From Acidobacteriota bacterium (GTDB lineage Bacteria > Acidobacteriota > Terriglobia > Terriglobales > Acidobacteriaceae): 64,000 nt of DNA. Position numbers and translations under genes: made by a program. The stretch covers positions 1 to 64,000 of the forward strand of contig JARLGJ010000002.1 in assembly GCA_031296105.1 (NCBI GenBank), written 5' to 3'. The notes below the pieces were generated by a model that made no database searches, was not told where the DNA came from, and saw only the letters and a program-made list of their open reading frames with translations. This document shows, one piece after another, positions 49,108 to 59,398 of this stretch (positions within the stretch are counted from its first letter, which is position 1; each line of letters begins with the position of its first letter).

Positions 49108-51612
49108 TTACTTCCCCGCGCCAAAGGTGTAACGCAAGGCGAAGCGCACCTGGAACGGCTCGGTGGGATGGGAGACGTTGGTGAATTCCGCAGAGGCCGT
49201 TGGCGTAATGCGCGAGACATAGGCGTAGGTAATGTCGTCGGCCTTGCGGTTCAGCAAATTCAGCAACTCGGTTGAAAGGCTCCATTTACTGTTGAACCGA
49301 TAACCAAGTCCGGCGTTGACCAGAGTGGTTGCCGACGAGCGATTGATGCCGTCGGAGGTCAATTCGCGCGGGCCGAAGTAACGCAGGCGCAGGCTTGCCT
49401 GCAAGCCGCGGTACTCGTGCAGGGTGGCTCCGGCGGAGAGTACCAGCCTGACCGCTTCGGGCACCAGCTTGCCGCCCGGAAGTTGCCGCGGATACGACAG
49501 TCCATTCGCCACGGTGGGATTGAGGAACGCCGCGTCATCGGGATCGACCTGCGTGAACTGGGCGCGCGAGTCGGCAATATCGAAGTCAAACGAAACGTGC
49601 TCCACCGGCGTGTAGTAGTTGGCCCACTCAACGCCGTAGCGGTTACTGGACTGATCCGAGGCGCTGGTGCCGCCGGTGTCGCCGGACTGCATCAGCTCCG
49701 AATTACTGCGGAGATACCAGAGCGACACGGTGCTTTGCAGATGAGGCACGGCCGAGGTGCGTATGCCAATTTCTCCACCTTTGGTTTGCACCAGAGGAGT
49801 GATGGGAGTGGCGGCGGTGGGGAACGGATTGTCCGGCGAAATCGGCTCCTCCTTTTGCGTTGCGCCACGCGCGTCGTTGCTGTGGAAGGCGAAGCCGCCC
49901 TGCGCGTAGATCTCGGTCCTGGCCCACGGGCCGAAGATCAAGGTTGCCTTGGGGCTGGGCAGAAACTTGCTGGCCGAACCGGAGTTAGCCTGCCGGAAGT
50001 TGACCGTGCCGAAGATTGGCGAGGTGTAGGTGGGCGTCAGGTTGGTGACCACGTACTTGGCGTCATCGCCGCGCAGGGCCACGACCGTGCGGAATTTGCT
50101 CGTCCACTGGATTTTATTTTCCACGTAGGCGCTGCCGATGGTCGCCGTGAATTTATTCAGCGAAGTGGCTGCGGGCAGCGTGGCGGTCAGGTTCGGATTG
50201 GTGGCGCACTCATCCACATATTCGTCATGGCAGGCGTTGACGTCGGTCTTGTCGGTGCGCACGCGGTTTTGCGAACGGAAAAGTCCGTTGTGCACCCAAT
50301 CGTTGCGCAGTTGCATGCCAACGGTCGTCTCCGAGCGGCGGCCAAAAAGCTGCCCATAGAGGGTGTGGCGCGCGTCAAAGCCCGCTACCCAGCGCCGGTC
50401 CTGCTGATTGAATTGGTCACCCTTGACGGGATCGATCAGGTAATAGGTAAAGTCGGAGAACAAATTCATATCGTAATAGAAGCCATAGGCAGTGACCCTG
50501 GTCGCGGAGCTTGCGCCGCGGCGATGCCACTCGCCCTGCAGGCTGTAACGCTGCGAATGACCGCCGTCGGTGGGATTCAGCGTGCCGAAGTAGCCGACCA
50601 GCGGCTGCGCGTCCACGGGAATCTGATCGCTGGAATTCCATGTTCCGCGGTAGGCGCGGGCGGTGACGCTGAAGCCCTTGCCGTCCTCGCCCTGGCTGTA
50701 GGTGAGCAGGCCGTTGTACTTGAAGAAATTGTCTGCGTGCGTCGTCCACGGACCGTTGTCGTGGTACGCCTCGCCGCCGTAAAGCAGAGTGCCCTTGCCG
50801 AGCTTCCGCGAGACTCCGAAGACGGTTCGCCCATAGCCGTTCTTACCGCCTTCCACCTGGAGGAAGTTATGAGGGAGCGTCTTGAAAAACTCCAGATGCG
50901 CCGCGGCCGCCGAACTGAAGTTGCCTACCTCGGCGTAGTACGGACCCTTCTCGTACTCGACGCCCTTCACAAACTCCGGGATCACGGTGTTCATGTCGGA
51001 ATAACCTTCGCCGTGCGCGTGCGAGGGCAGGTTCAAGGGCATGCCGTCGAGAAAGATGGCAATGTCCGTGCCGTGATCGAGATTGAAGCCACGCAGATAA
51101 TATTGGTTGGCCTTGCCGCCGCCGGCGTGCTGCGTGATCATGACGCCGGGAACCGCCTCCAGAACCTCGCCGGAGCGCAGCATCGGACGCTCTTCGATTT
51201 CCTTGGGGCCTACCGTTCCCTGGGTGGCGGAAGTAGCAATTCCAACGAGGTCATCGGCCCGGCCCTGCACCTCGACCGTGGTGCTGACGGAGCCGACGGA
51301 CAAAGCAATGCGCAGCGGCGCCGGAGTGGCATCGGCGGCGATCATCACGGAAAACTCGCGGGCTTCAAAACCCGTCTTCGCGGCCGTCAGGCGATAGCCG
51401 CCCGCGGCCAGCCCGGCAAAGGAGAACGCGCCGTTGGGGTCCACATGCAGCGTTCTCTGCACCGCACCGTCCGCGCTGCGCAGCACAATGGACGCTCCGG
51501 GAATCACCGCGCCGGATGGGTCCACCACCGTGCCGGTAATTTTTCCCGTGCTCTGCGCAAAGAGAAGGCTGGAGAGGAGAAGGAAAAGAAACAGTGAATA
51601 CTTCAGGTTCAT
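49108..51612 (-). CDS. TonB-dependent receptor with carboxypeptidase-regulatory-like domain
   Basis: An outer-membrane transporter of 834 residues. A signal peptide (YSLFLFLLLSSLLFAQ) is followed by a CarboxypepD_reg-like domain (residues 22-105; GKITGTVVDPSGAVIPGASI). The plug domain is near 125-230 (NQYYLRGFNLDHGTDIAIFL) and the rest is a 22-strand-type barrel ending in VRFALRYTFGAGK. Four cysteines in a loop (NACHDEYVDEC and nearby) may form a disulfide. This architecture is typical of Acidobacteriota and Bacteroidota. The substrate, metal or glycan, is unknown. AGGAAG lies about 10 bases before ATG 51612. It is monocistronic with its own terminator. Confidence 0.92.
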   Translation of the reverse strand: MNLKYSLFLFLLLSSLLFAQSTGKITGTVVDPSGAVIPGASIVLRSADGAVQRTLHVDPNGAFSFAGLAAGGYRLTAAKTGFEAREFSVMIAADATPAPLRIALSVGSVSTTVEVQGRADDLVGIATSATQGTVGPKEIEERPMLRSGEVLEAVPGVMITQHAGGGKANQYYLRGFNLDHGTDIAIFLDGMPLNLPSHAHGEGYSDMNTVIPEFVKGVEYEKGPYYAEVGNFSSAAAAHLEFFKTLPHNFLQVEGGKNGYGRTVFGVSRKLGKGTLLYGGEAYHDNGPWTTHADNFFKYNGLLTYSQGEDGKGFSVTARAYRGTWNSSDQIPVDAQPLVGYFGTLNPTDGGHSQRYSLQGEWHRRGASSATRVTAYGFYYDMNLFSDFTYYLIDPVKGDQFNQQDRRWVAGFDARHTLYGQLFGRRSETTVGMQLRNDWVHNGLFRSQNRVRTDKTDVNACHDEYVDECATNPNLTATLPAATSLNKFTATIGSAYVENKIQWTSKFRTVVALRGDDAKYVVTNLTPTYTSPIFGTVNFRQANSGSASKFLPSPKATLIFGPWARTEIYAQGGFAFHSNDARGATQKEEPISPDNPFPTAATPITPLVQTKGGEIGIRTSAVPHLQSTVSLWYLRSNSELMQSGDTGGTSASDQSSNRYGVEWANYYTPVEHVSFDFDIADSRAQFTQVDPDDAAFLNPTVANGLSYPRQLPGGKLVPEAVRLVLSAGATLHEYRGLQASLRLRYFGPRELTSDGINRSSATTLVNAGLGYRFNSKWSLSTELLNLLNRKADDITYAYVSRITPTASAEFTNVSHPTEPFQVRFALRYTFGAGK

Positions 51613-51841
51613 TAAAGCAACTTCCTCCCTGGGACGCGATGGCAACCGGCGCGAAAAAAGATGAACCGGAAGACTGCTGCCGACCAGGAAGAGCCAACGG
51701 CGCGGCAGAGGGGCAAGCAACGTCACTGGAAGAATTGTGCCACGAGTAGCACGATTTAGTAAATAGTATGCGGCATAACTTTTTACTTTTTGTATGCGCC
51801 GAGGTTCACGCAACCCCGGCGCATGTTGAAAAAGACCCGAG

Positions 51842-52027
51842 TCAGCGCAGGCCCAGCTTGCGCAGCAGCACCATGGCCGGACACCAGTTGGTGAAGGCCG
51901 ATTGCAGCAGGTTGGCACCGACAAACGCCGTCAGCCAGTACCAGTTGTGATTCACCAAGGCTCCCAGCGCCACCGATACCAGCACGGCGACGCCAGCCAT
52001 CAATCGCAGTCCACGTTCCACGGTCAT
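51842..52027 (-). CDS. DUF2892-family small inner-membrane protein
   Basis: A 61-residue protein with one hydrophobic helix pair (LMAGVAVLVSVALGALVNHN, then WLTAFVGANLLQSAFTNWCP). The pattern ERGLRLMAGVA...NWCPAM...LLRKLG matches the DUF2892 membrane module found fused to rhodanese in YgaP. AAGGAGAG about 8 bases before ATG 52027 supports the start. It lies downstream of the RND pump operon behind a repeat element and is likely transcribed on its own or by read-through. Confidence 0.85.
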   Translation of the reverse strand: MTVERGLRLMAGVAVLVSVALGALVNHNWYWLTAFVGANLLQSAFTNWCPAMVLLRKLGLR

Positions 52028-52071
52028 CTTGTTCTCTCCTTCGATTTACGTTGGCCTGAGGGAGGACATCG

Positions 52072-52327
52072 CCTTATTCCCTCAGGGGCTTTACAGGTTG
52101 CTGAAAAAGTCCCCTAGGGAATTGTTACCCTGAGGGAGCGGCCGTATTTGCCGCGAGTCGAAGGGCCGCTACTCCTCGTTATAACTGTCCCAGGTTAGGC
52201 CCGCTGCGCGGTCCGAACCTGGGGCACACACCCTGCCCGGTATAGGGGGGCGACCAGCTCAACATGACAACCATCCTGCTCAGGTATTGTTTTTCCGCAA
52301 CCTGAGAAGCCGTGCCCTGACAAAACC
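52072..52327. repeat. Composite repeat: family B element inside a family D frame, copy 3
   Basis: CCCTCAGGGGCTTTACAGG at the left and GAAGCCGTGCCCTGACAAAA at the right are halves of a family D element. Between them lies a family B element with the core GCGGCCGTATTTGCCGCGAG and the palindrome CCCAGGTTAGG/CCGAACCTGGGG. The inner ends (TTGCTGAAAAAG and GTTTTTCCGCAACC) are inverted repeats. It fills the gap between the RND permease and the DUF2892 gene. Confidence 0.82.
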
Positions 52328-52331
52328 CGGC

Positions 52332-55300
52332 CTATTTAGGATCTCCTTCGCGGAGGCCGTTCTCAAGCGGATGCACCGCCCGCTCGTGCTTTTCCACGCC
52401 GGATTCCACCATGAAGTAGAGCACCGGCACGGCCATGCGCGAGAGCAGGGTCGAGGCCACTTCACCGGCCATCAGCGAAAGCGCCAGTCCCTGGAAGATG
52501 GGGTCGGTGAGGATGACGCTGGCGCCCACCACCACGGCCGCGGCGGTCAGCAGCATGGGACGGAAGCGCACCACTCCGGCGTCCACCACGGCCTCGGCCA
52601 GGGGCATTCCCTGGGCGCGGCGCAGCTCGATGAAGTCCACCAGGATGATCGAGTTCCTCACGATGATGCCCGCCCCGGCGATGAAGCCGATCATGGAGGT
52701 GGCGGTAAAGAACGCTCCCATCAGGGCGTGCGCCGGAAGAATGCCCACCAGGGTCAAAGGGATGGGCGCCATGATGACCAGCGGCACGATGAACGAGCGG
52801 AACCAGCCAACGACCAGCACATAGATCAGCACGATGGCCCCGGCAAAGGCCAGGCCAAGGTCGCGGAAGACCTCGATGGTAATGTGCCACTCGCCGTCCC
52901 ACTTCATCGCGTAGCGCTCGGTGGAATCCGGCGGCACGGCGTTGAAGCGGCCGAGGGTGTAACCGGCGGGGAGCTTCAGCTTGTCCAGCGCCTCGTTCAT
53001 CTTGAAGATGGCATAGACGGGACTTTCGGCGGCTCCGGCCACGTCGCCCGTGACGTACACCACGCGCTTCAGGTTCTTGTGATAGATGCTTGGGGCCAGA
53101 GTGGTTTCGGTGACGCGGGTAATCTCGCGCAGGGAGACCAGAGAACCATCGGCGGCCGCCAGCTTCACGCTTTCCAGAGCGTCGATCGAGGAGCGGTCAG
53201 CGCGCGACAGGCGCACCACCACCGGCACATCCTCGCGGGCGGCGGCAACGTGCAGCAAGGTGGCCTCGGTGCCGTGCAGCACCGTGCCGAGCGCGCGGCT
53301 GACGTCCGCGGCGCTGATGCCGTGCAGCGCGGCTTTTTGCGGGTCCACCGCGACATCCACCTGCTGCTGCGCGTCCTCCACGTACCAGTCCACATCCACC
53401 ACGCCGGGGGTCTGCTGGAAGATCTGCTTGATCTGCCGCGCCACGCCGATCTGTCCGTCCTCGTCCGGGCCATAGACTTCGGCCACCAGCGTTTGCACCA
53501 CGGGCGGGCCGGGCGGAACCTCGCTGACCTTGACGCGCGCGCCGAAGGGAGCGGCAATCTTCTGCAACTCGGGACGCAGCCGCTTGGCAATCTCGTGACT
53601 CTGCGCGCGGCGATCCTCGGCCGGCAGCAGGTTCACCTGAATGTCCGCCTGGTTGGGCTGGCGGCGCAGGTAGTAGTGACGCACCAGGCCGTTGAAGTTG
53701 TAGGGGCCGCTCAGTCCGGCGTAGAGCTGGTAGTTGACCACCTCGGGCTGCCGGGCCAGGAACGCGCCCAGGGCCTGCCCGACGCGCGCGGTCTGCTCCA
53801 GAGGGGTGCCGTCCGGCATGTCGATGATCACCTGGAACTCGCTCTTGTTGTCGAAGGGCAGCATTTTGACCTGCACCCACTTGAGGGGGATGAAGGCCAC
53901 GGCCGCCAGCAGAAGGCAAACGATGCCGGACAGAAATGCCCAGCGGGCGCGCGGCACGTGCACCATGCGCGTCATAAAGCGTCGGTAGAGGCGCGTGGCC
54001 CAATCTTCGCCGTGCGACTCCGCATGGCCGCGCGTGGCGCTCGAACGCAGCAGGCGCAGCGAAGCCCAGGGCGACACCAGGAACGCCACCAGAAGGGAGA
54101 AGATCATGGCCGACGAGGCGCCCACCGGAATCGGCATCATGTACGGACCCATCAGCCCGCGCACCATGGCCATGGGCAGAATGGCGGCGATGACGGCGAA
54201 AGTGGCCAGGATGGTGGGGTTGCCCACCTCGGCCACGGCTTCGATGGCCACCTCGCCCAGCGGACGGCCATGGTTCTCCGCCATGCGGAAGTGGCGGACA
54301 ATGTTTTCCACCACCACGATGGCGTCATCCACCAGGATGCCGATGCTGAAGATGAGGGCGAACAGCGTCACGCGGTTCAACGTGTAACCCAACAGGTAGA
54401 AGATGCCCAGGGTCAGCGCCAGGGTGACGGGAATGGCCAGCAGCACCACGCCGCCCTCGCGCCAGCCAAGGAAGATGGCAATCAGCAGCGTGACCGACAG
54501 AGTGGCCAGCAAAAGGTGCTGCAGCAATTCGTCGGACTTATGCTTGGCCGTCTCGCCGTAGTTGCGCGTGGTGGTGATGTTGAGATCGGCGGGGAGGGTG
54601 TTGGCCCGCAGCTCGGCCAGGCGCGCCAGCACGTGATTGGCGATGATGGTGGCGTTGGTGCCCTTGCGCTTGGCCACCGTGATGGTCACCGCGGGATATT
54701 CCGCGCCGGGGTCGGCCTGCGCTTGCGCGCCGCGCGTGCCCCGTCCCAGGCCGAAGTTCACATAATTGGAAGGCTCGTCGGGGCCGTCGCTGATGCGCTC
54801 GGCAACGTCGCGCAGAAGGATGGGATGTCCCTGGCTCACACCAACCACGGCCTGCTCCACGTCCTCACGCCGGGTAAAGAACGAACCGGCCTCCACCCGC
54901 ACCTGCTCGTTCTGATTGGCGAACTCACCGGCCTCGACGCGGGCATTCGCCGCCTGCAGGCGCCCCACCACCGCCATCGGAGACAGGCCGTAGGAGGCCA
55001 GACGCGCCGCGCTGAGTTCCACCAGCAGGGTGCGCGGCTGCCCGCCTAGAATGCGCGTCTCGCTGACGTCATCCACCTGCTTGATGGAGTGCTCCAGTTC
55101 GGCGGCGATCTGGCGAAGCTGGTAGGCATCGTACTTTTTGCCCCACAAGGTGAGGGCCAGGATGGGGACGTCGTCGATGGAATGCGCCTTGACCAGCGGC
55201 TGCGAAGCGCCCGGCGGCATGTGATTGAGATTCGCGTAGAGCTTGCTGTACACGCGGATCAGCGCGTCCTCCTGCTTGGTGCCCACCAGGAAGCGCACGA

Positions 55301-55595
55301 TGATCAGGCTGCGCCCCGTGGAAGAGGTGGAGTACACGTACTCGACGCCGGGAATCTCACGCAGAATCATCTCCAGAGGGGTGGTGACGCGCTGCTCCAC
55401 CTCGGCGGGAGAAGCGCCGGGCAGAGCGGTGGCCACGTCCAGCATGGGGACGACGATCTGCGGCTCTTCCTCGCGCGGAATCTCCAACACGGCCACCAGG
55501 CCCAGCAGCAGCGCCGCGACGATAAACAGCGGCGTCAGCTTGGAGTGGATGAACGCGTGCGCGATGCGCCCGGCAATACCCATTTCCGTGTTCAT
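52332..55595 (-). CDS. RND efflux pump, inner-membrane permease
   Basis: A 1087-residue RND transporter. Membrane segment 1 is near residues 20-40, two large periplasmic loops follow, and the proton-relay aspartates sit in [15 protein letters not shown]. The internal duplication is plain (a second set of helices from [15 protein letters not shown] to [11 protein letters not shown]). It exchanges protons for a substrate, and the adaptor and outer-membrane partners are encoded upstream with ATGA overlaps. The sequence does not tell whether it exports metals, drugs or other compounds. ATG 55595 overlaps the adaptor's TGA. Confidence 0.92.
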   Translation of the reverse strand: MNTEMGIAGRIAHAFIHSKLTPLFIVAALLLGLVAVLEIPREEEPQIVVPMLDVATALPGASPAEVEQRVTTPLEMILREIPGVEYVYSTSSTGRSLIIVRFLVGTKQEDALIRVYSKLYANLNHMPPGASQPLVKAHSIDDVPILALTLWGKKYDAYQLRQIAAELEHSIKQVDDVSETRILGGQPRTLLVELSAARLASYGLSPMAVVGRLQAANARVEAGEFANQNEQVRVEAGSFFTRREDVEQAVVGVSQGHPILLRDVAERISDGPDEPSNYVNFGLGRGTRGAQAQADPGAEYPAVTITVAKRKGTNATIIANHVLARLAELRANTLPADLNITTTRNYGETAKHKSDELLQHLLLATLSVTLLIAIFLGWREGGVVLLAIPVTLALTLGIFYLLGYTLNRVTLFALIFSIGILVDDAIVVVENIVRHFRMAENHGRPLGEVAIEAVAEVGNPTILATFAVIAAILPMAMVRGLMGPYMMPIPVGASSAMIFSLLVAFLVSPWASLRLLRSSATRGHAESHGEDWATRLYRRFMTRMVHVPRARWAFLSGIVCLLLAAVAFIPLKWVQVKMLPFDNKSEFQVIIDMPDGTPLEQTARVGQALGAFLARQPEVVNYQLYAGLSGPYNFNGLVRHYYLRRQPNQADIQVNLLPAEDRRAQSHEIAKRLRPELQKIAAPFGARVKVSEVPPGPPVVQTLVAEVYGPDEDGQIGVARQIKQIFQQTPGVVDVDWYVEDAQQQVDVAVDPQKAALHGISAADVSRALGTVLHGTEATLLHVAAAREDVPVVVRLSRADRSSIDALESVKLAAADGSLVSLREITRVTETTLAPSIYHKNLKRVVYVTGDVAGAAESPVYAIFKMNEALDKLKLPAGYTLGRFNAVPPDSTERYAMKWDGEWHITIEVFRDLGLAFAGAIVLIYVLVVGWFRSFIVPLVIMAPIPLTLVGILPAHALMGAFFTATSMIGFIAGAGIIVRNSIILVDFIELRRAQGMPLAEAVVDAGVVRFRPMLLTAAAVVVGASVILTDPIFQGLALSLMAGEVASTLLSRMAVPVLYFMVESGVEKHERAVHPLENGLREGDPK

Positions 55596-56713
55596 TGACG
55601 AACCTCGATGCGCTTGCCGCCCAGTTCCAGCTCGCCCGGAGCTTCCACAATGGTCTCGCCCGCCGACAGGCCGGAGAGCACCGTCAAACGGCCGCCCACG
55701 GCGTTGCCCGTGGTGATGTAGCGCACGGCGGCCACATGATCTCCGCCCACCACATACACACTCTGCATGGAGCCGTGCATGACCAGCGCACTGCGCGGGA
55801 TGGTGACCACCTGGCGCTCGCCCTGGCGGCCCACCTGCGCCCGTCCATACATTCCGCTGTAGAGTCCCGGTACGGACGGCAGCTCGATTTTGACCAGAAA
55901 GCTGTGGCTGGCGGGGTCGGCGGCGGGAACGATGCGCGCCACCTTGCCGTTCAGCGGCGCGCCGCCCAGGGCGGGAATCTCCACCGGGAGCGTTGCACCG
56001 ACCGTCAGGCCACGCAAAAGCGACTCGTCCACCGTGACCTCCAGGCGCAGGGCGCCGCCCTTGTCCACGGTCAGCAGAGGCAGGCCGGGGGCGGCCATGG
56101 TTCCGGGATCGGCGCGGCGCGCGGTGACCACGCCGTCAAAGGGCGCGCGGATGCGGGTGTAGCCCTGTATGGTGGCCGCCGAGGAAGCGGCAGCAGCGGC
56201 TTCAGCCTTCTGCGAGCGCACGGCGGCCAGGCGCGAATTCGCCACCCGGGCGCGCGTCTCCACTTCCTGAAACTCCTGCGGGCTGACGCTCTTCTGCGCC
56301 CTTAACTGCTCATAGCGATGCAGCGTGCTGCTGGCCAGGGCGGCATCGCTCGCGGCGGCAGCCACCTGCTCGTCCGCGACGGAGACCGCGGCGCGGGCCT
56401 GCCCAAGCTGCGAAGCCATCTGCGCCGCGTTAATGGTGGCCAGCACCTGTCCGGCGCGCACGTGATCGCCCTCGGCGGCCATCGCCGCGCCCAGGGTTCC
56501 CATGATCTGCGCCGAGAGCGTGGCCGACTCGCTGGCCTTTACCGTGCCCACGGCCTCGGAGACTTCCGCCTCGTTTTGCGCGGCCGCCTGCGTCAGCTTC
56601 ACCCCGCTCACCGTCCCGGGCACGGGCGCGGAGGCCGTGTTCTCGTGGCAGGCCGCGGCGGTCAGGCTCAAGGCAATTGCGGCTAGAACGAATTTGATTC
56701 GAAGAGTGTTCAT
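55592..56713 (-). CDS. RND efflux periplasmic adaptor (membrane-fusion lipoprotein)
   Basis: A 373-residue adaptor. A lipoprotein signal ([20 protein letters not shown], cysteine 22) is followed by a lipoyl/barrel-sandwich half ([20 protein letters not shown]), a coiled-coil hairpin (about 110-170), the second lipoyl half ([20 protein letters not shown]) and beta-barrel domains. It links the permease to the TolC-like channel. Both neighbouring genes overlap it by four bases. Confidence 0.92.
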   Translation of the reverse strand: MNTLRIKFVLAAIALSLTAAACHENTASAPVPGTVSGVKLTQAAAQNEAEVSEAVGTVKASESATLSAQIMGTLGAAMAAEGDHVRAGQVLATINAAQMASQLGQARAAVSVADEQVAAAASDAALASSTLHRYEQLRAQKSVSPQEFQEVETRARVANSRLAAVRSQKAEAAAAASSAATIQGYTRIRAPFDGVVTARRADPGTMAAPGLPLLTVDKGGALRLEVTVDESLLRGLTVGATLPVEIPALGGAPLNGKVARIVPAADPASHSFLVKIELPSVPGLYSGMYGRAQVGRQGERQVVTIPRSALVMHGSMQSVYVVGGDHVAAVRYITTGNAVGGRLTVLSGLSAGETIVEAPGELELGGKRIEVRQ

Positions 56714-58107
56714 TGCAGGTTCTTCACCTCGTCGGCGGTCAGGGTTCCGGTTGCCAGCCGCAGCGCGGCGTAGCTCAAAGTGTTGTCATAGACGGACTGC
56801 CAGTAGCTGCTCTGGCTCTGCCGCCCGGCGTCTTCGGCGCGCAGCACCTCGGTCAAGGTGACCAGGCCGGCGTCGTAACGGTTGCGCAGAATGCGTTCGC
56901 TCCCGGCGGCCTGCGCCATCGCGTCGCGCGCCACCTCCATACTTTTGGCGGCGGACCTCTGCGCGAAATAGGCGCGGCTCACCTCGACGCGCACCGTGCT
57001 CCGCGCCGCTTCTCCAGAGGCCTCCAGACGCATCAGACGCGCCTTCTGTTCCTCAAGCTGCGCCCGCTTTTGCAGCGGCAGAAGGTCCACGCGCAGTTCG
57101 GCTCCGGCCATCCAATTGCTGCCGCCAGCGCCGCCAAAGCTGTGGCGGTCGGCCGCCCAGGAGCCGAAGGTGTCCACCCGCGGGGAGAACTCGGAGCGCG
57201 CGGCACGAACCGCGGTCTGCTGCGCCGCGGACTGCCGGGCCAGACTGTCGAGATCGGGGCGCTGCGCCAGCGCCACGGCTACTTCGGCGTCCACCCCGGC
57301 CACGGCAAAGCTCTGCTCGCGCAGTGGTCCAACGCTCGGCGGACCCATTGGCAAGGGAGTGCCGACCGCGGCCTCCAGTTCGGCCCACGCCGACTGCACA
57401 CTGCCCTCGGCCCGGATCAGTTCCTGCTGGCGCTGCGCCAGGTTCACTTGCGCCGAAAGCTCGTCGGAGTCCACGGCCAGCCCGGCCGCAACCCTTTGTT
57501 TGGCAAGATCGTGCAGCGCCCGCGCGGTTTCCGACGCGTGTCGCGCCACCTCGGCCTGCCGGGTGGCAATCAGCACTGCTTCGTAGGCCGCCACGGTGCG
57601 GAAGATGACCTCCTGCGCGGTGCGGCTGGCCGAACTCTCCGCGCTGCGGTGCAGCAGGTTGGCGCGCTTGATCTGAAGCTGGGTGCTCCAGCCATCGAAA
57701 ACGGTCCAGCGGCCGCCTAGGGTGGTGGCAAAGTCGCTGATCGGCGCGGGATGGTTGAGGCTGGGCAGGCTGAAATCGGCGCTGCCGAAGACCTGCTGCC
57801 GCAGCTTGGCGCCAAAGGCAAACACCGCGTCATCGCCGCGGGTCAGCCCTTCGGAAAGGCTGATCTGCGGCAGCAATCCGCTCCGCGACAGGTGCACTCC
57901 GGCCTGGGCCTCTCTGAGGCCGGCGGCGGCCAGCTTCTGCGAAGGATTGTGCTCCAGAGCGGCATCCACCGCCTGGCGCAGCGTCAGCACCGGCGCGGCG
58001 CTGGCCCCGGGCAACGGCACCGCCGTCTGGGCGCTGGCCAGGAACGCCGGCACCAGAAGAAGGACGGTCAGGCAAAGCAAACGTGTACGTTTCATCGTCA
58101 TAAGCAT
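56710..58107 (-). CDS. TolC-family outer-membrane efflux channel
   Basis: About 465 residues. A signal peptide (RTRLLCLTVLLLVPAFLASA) precedes two outer-membrane-efflux repeats rich in helix (LTLRQAVDAALEHNPSQKLA; VALAQRPDLDSLARQSAAQQ). The periodic Ala/Gln/Arg pattern suits the long helical tunnel. It is the first gene of the three-gene pump operon. The start could be ATG 58107, 58101 or 58095; the last gives the most usual signal peptide. Confidence 0.9.
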   Translation of the reverse strand: MLMTMKRTRLLCLTVLLLVPAFLASAQTAVPLPGASAAPVLTLRQAVDAALEHNPSQKLAAAGLREAQAGVHLSRSGLLPQISLSEGLTRGDDAVFAFGAKLRQQVFGSADFSLPSLNHPAPISDFATTLGGRWTVFDGWSTQLQIKRANLLHRSAESSASRTAQEVIFRTVAAYEAVLIATRQAEVARHASETARALHDLAKQRVAAGLAVDSDELSAQVNLAQRQQELIRAEGSVQSAWAELEAAVGTPLPMGPPSVGPLREQSFAVAGVDAEVAVALAQRPDLDSLARQSAAQQTAVRAARSEFSPRVDTFGSWAADRHSFGGAGGSNWMAGAELRVDLLPLQKRAQLEEQKARLMRLEASGEAARSTVRVEVSRAYFAQRSAAKSMEVARDAMAQAAGSERILRNRYDAGLVTLTEVLRAEDAGRQSQSSYWQSVYDNTLSYAALRLATGTLTADEVKNLQ

Positions 58108-58180
58108 CAAGCGCCCACCAAAGGCATCTGTCTATGAAATGCAATTCCGGGAAGAGTGTTACAGCTACGTGGAAAAAACT

Positions 58181-59110
58181 TCAGCGCTTGCGGCCTTCGG
58201 CGGCCGGGACGACTGGCACGCGCGATTGCTCGATAGTGAACTGGCGGAAGAGTCCGGCCAGCCCCTCCGGCCTGGGCCCCTGCGGATAGACCAACGAGAA
58301 GTTGCGCGGGATGCGCAAGCCGCGGATGCTGGCCGTGGCAATCTTGCCCAGCGGCAGACGCGGCAACACCGCGGCGCGGGTGACAAAGCCGATGCCCAGT
58401 CCGGACTCCACGCAGCCGAGGATGGCCTCGCTGGAATCCAGTTCCATGACGATATCCAACTCGTCCATCCGCAACCCGGCTTTTTCCAAGGCCGCTTCCA
58501 GCACGCGGCGGGTTCCACTGCCGCGCTCACGCAGCAAGAAGGGAGCACCGCGCAGATCGTCCACCGTAAGCTCCTCGCGGCGGGCCCAGGCATGCTGGGC
58601 CGGGTAGAGCAGCACCAGCTCGTCTTCCATGAAAGGCTCGACCTGCACGTCCTTGCGCAGGGCCGGACCCTCGATCAGTCCCAGGGCGATGCGCCCTTCC
58701 ACCAGCCACTCCACGACCTCTTCGGTGTTGCCGCTGCGGATTTGCAGCTTCACATGCGGATTTGCAGCTTTAAAGATGCCCAACATGCGCGGCAGCACGT
58801 ACTGCGCAATGCTGGTCGAGGCTCCCGCGCTGAGGGTGCCGGAGTGCTCGCCGCTCAGCGATGCCAGTTCGTCGCGGGTGCGCTCCACGAGTTCGGCAAT
58901 TTCTTCCGCCCTCTGCCGCAGAATGCGTCCCGCCCCGGTCAGCACCACGCGGCCGCCGGTGCGGTCCAATAGACGCGTGCCCAGCTCTTCTTCCAGGGCC
59001 TTGATCTGCTGCGTCACCGCCGGCTGGCTCAGGTGCAACTCCTCGGCGGCGCGGCGGAAGTTGAGGTTCTCGCTCACCGAGCGGAACACCTTGAGCCGGA
59101 AGTTTTCCAT
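58181..59110 (-). CDS. LysR-family regulator divergent to the sulfite reductase gene
   Basis: A 309-residue LysR protein. The winged helix is at residues 1-60 (ENLNFRRAAEELHLSQPAVT, QQIKALEEELGTRLLDR). The effector domain (about 90-300) shows STSIAQYVLPRMLGIFKAAN and CVESGLGIGFVTRAAV. It is of the CysL/YeiE-like branch, some members of which answer to sulfite, but this cannot be proved from sequence. It is transcribed away from the mccA-like gene with 288 bases between starts, the classical arrangement for a LysR activator and its target. ATG 59110 has GGAG 11 bases upstream. Confidence 0.9.
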   Translation of the reverse strand: MENFRLKVFRSVSENLNFRRAAEELHLSQPAVTQQIKALEEELGTRLLDRTGGRVVLTGAGRILRQRAEEIAELVERTRDELASLSGEHSGTLSAGASTSIAQYVLPRMLGIFKAANPHVKLQIRSGNTEEVVEWLVEGRIALGLIEGPALRKDVQVEPFMEDELVLLYPAQHAWARREELTVDDLRGAPFLLRERGSGTRRVLEAALEKAGLRMDELDIVMELDSSEAILGCVESGLGIGFVTRAAVLPRLPLGKIATASIRGLRIPRNFSLVYPQGPRPEGLAGLFRQFTIEQSRVPVVPAAEGRKR

Positions 59111-59212
59111 AACGGGGAGCGCTCCTTTGAGGTCTGTCCACACTGTACGCAATCCGCGGCTCACTGGCGCGTGACTGGGATCACATCTTTTTTGGTAACT
59201 CCGATAAGGTTT

Positions 59213-59236
59213 CGTAATCCGGCATAACGTATTCCG
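59213..59236. promoter_or_regulatory. Possible LysR-binding sites upstream of the sulfite reductase gene
   Basis: CGTAATCCG (59213-59221) and CGTATTCCG (59228-59236) are direct repeats 15 bases apart, and an inverted relative, GGATTATGG, follows at 59251-59259. They lie between the divergent LysR and cytochrome genes. Site identity is an inference from position and repetition. Confidence 0.35.
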
Positions 59237-59398
59237 TATGGACAACTCCCGGATTATGGAACACCATGCCGAAGGTTGCCGACCTGGCCGTTTCCGTACA
59301 TCTACCGCAAGCACTTTGCTTGGCGGCGATATTATCCATCTTTTCCAGAACAGTGCGGAACAGCATGGCGGCAGCCCTTAGAACTGAAGGGAGACGTT

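Noticed and set aside
49417..51597. Plus-strand open frame of 726 codons
   Set aside because: It is antisense to the TonB-dependent receptor, which has signal peptide, plug and barrel. The antisense frame has no recognisable domain.
52287..55049. Plus-strand open frame of 920 codons
   Set aside because: It is antisense to the RND permease; His/Gly/Gln-rich composition and no fold.
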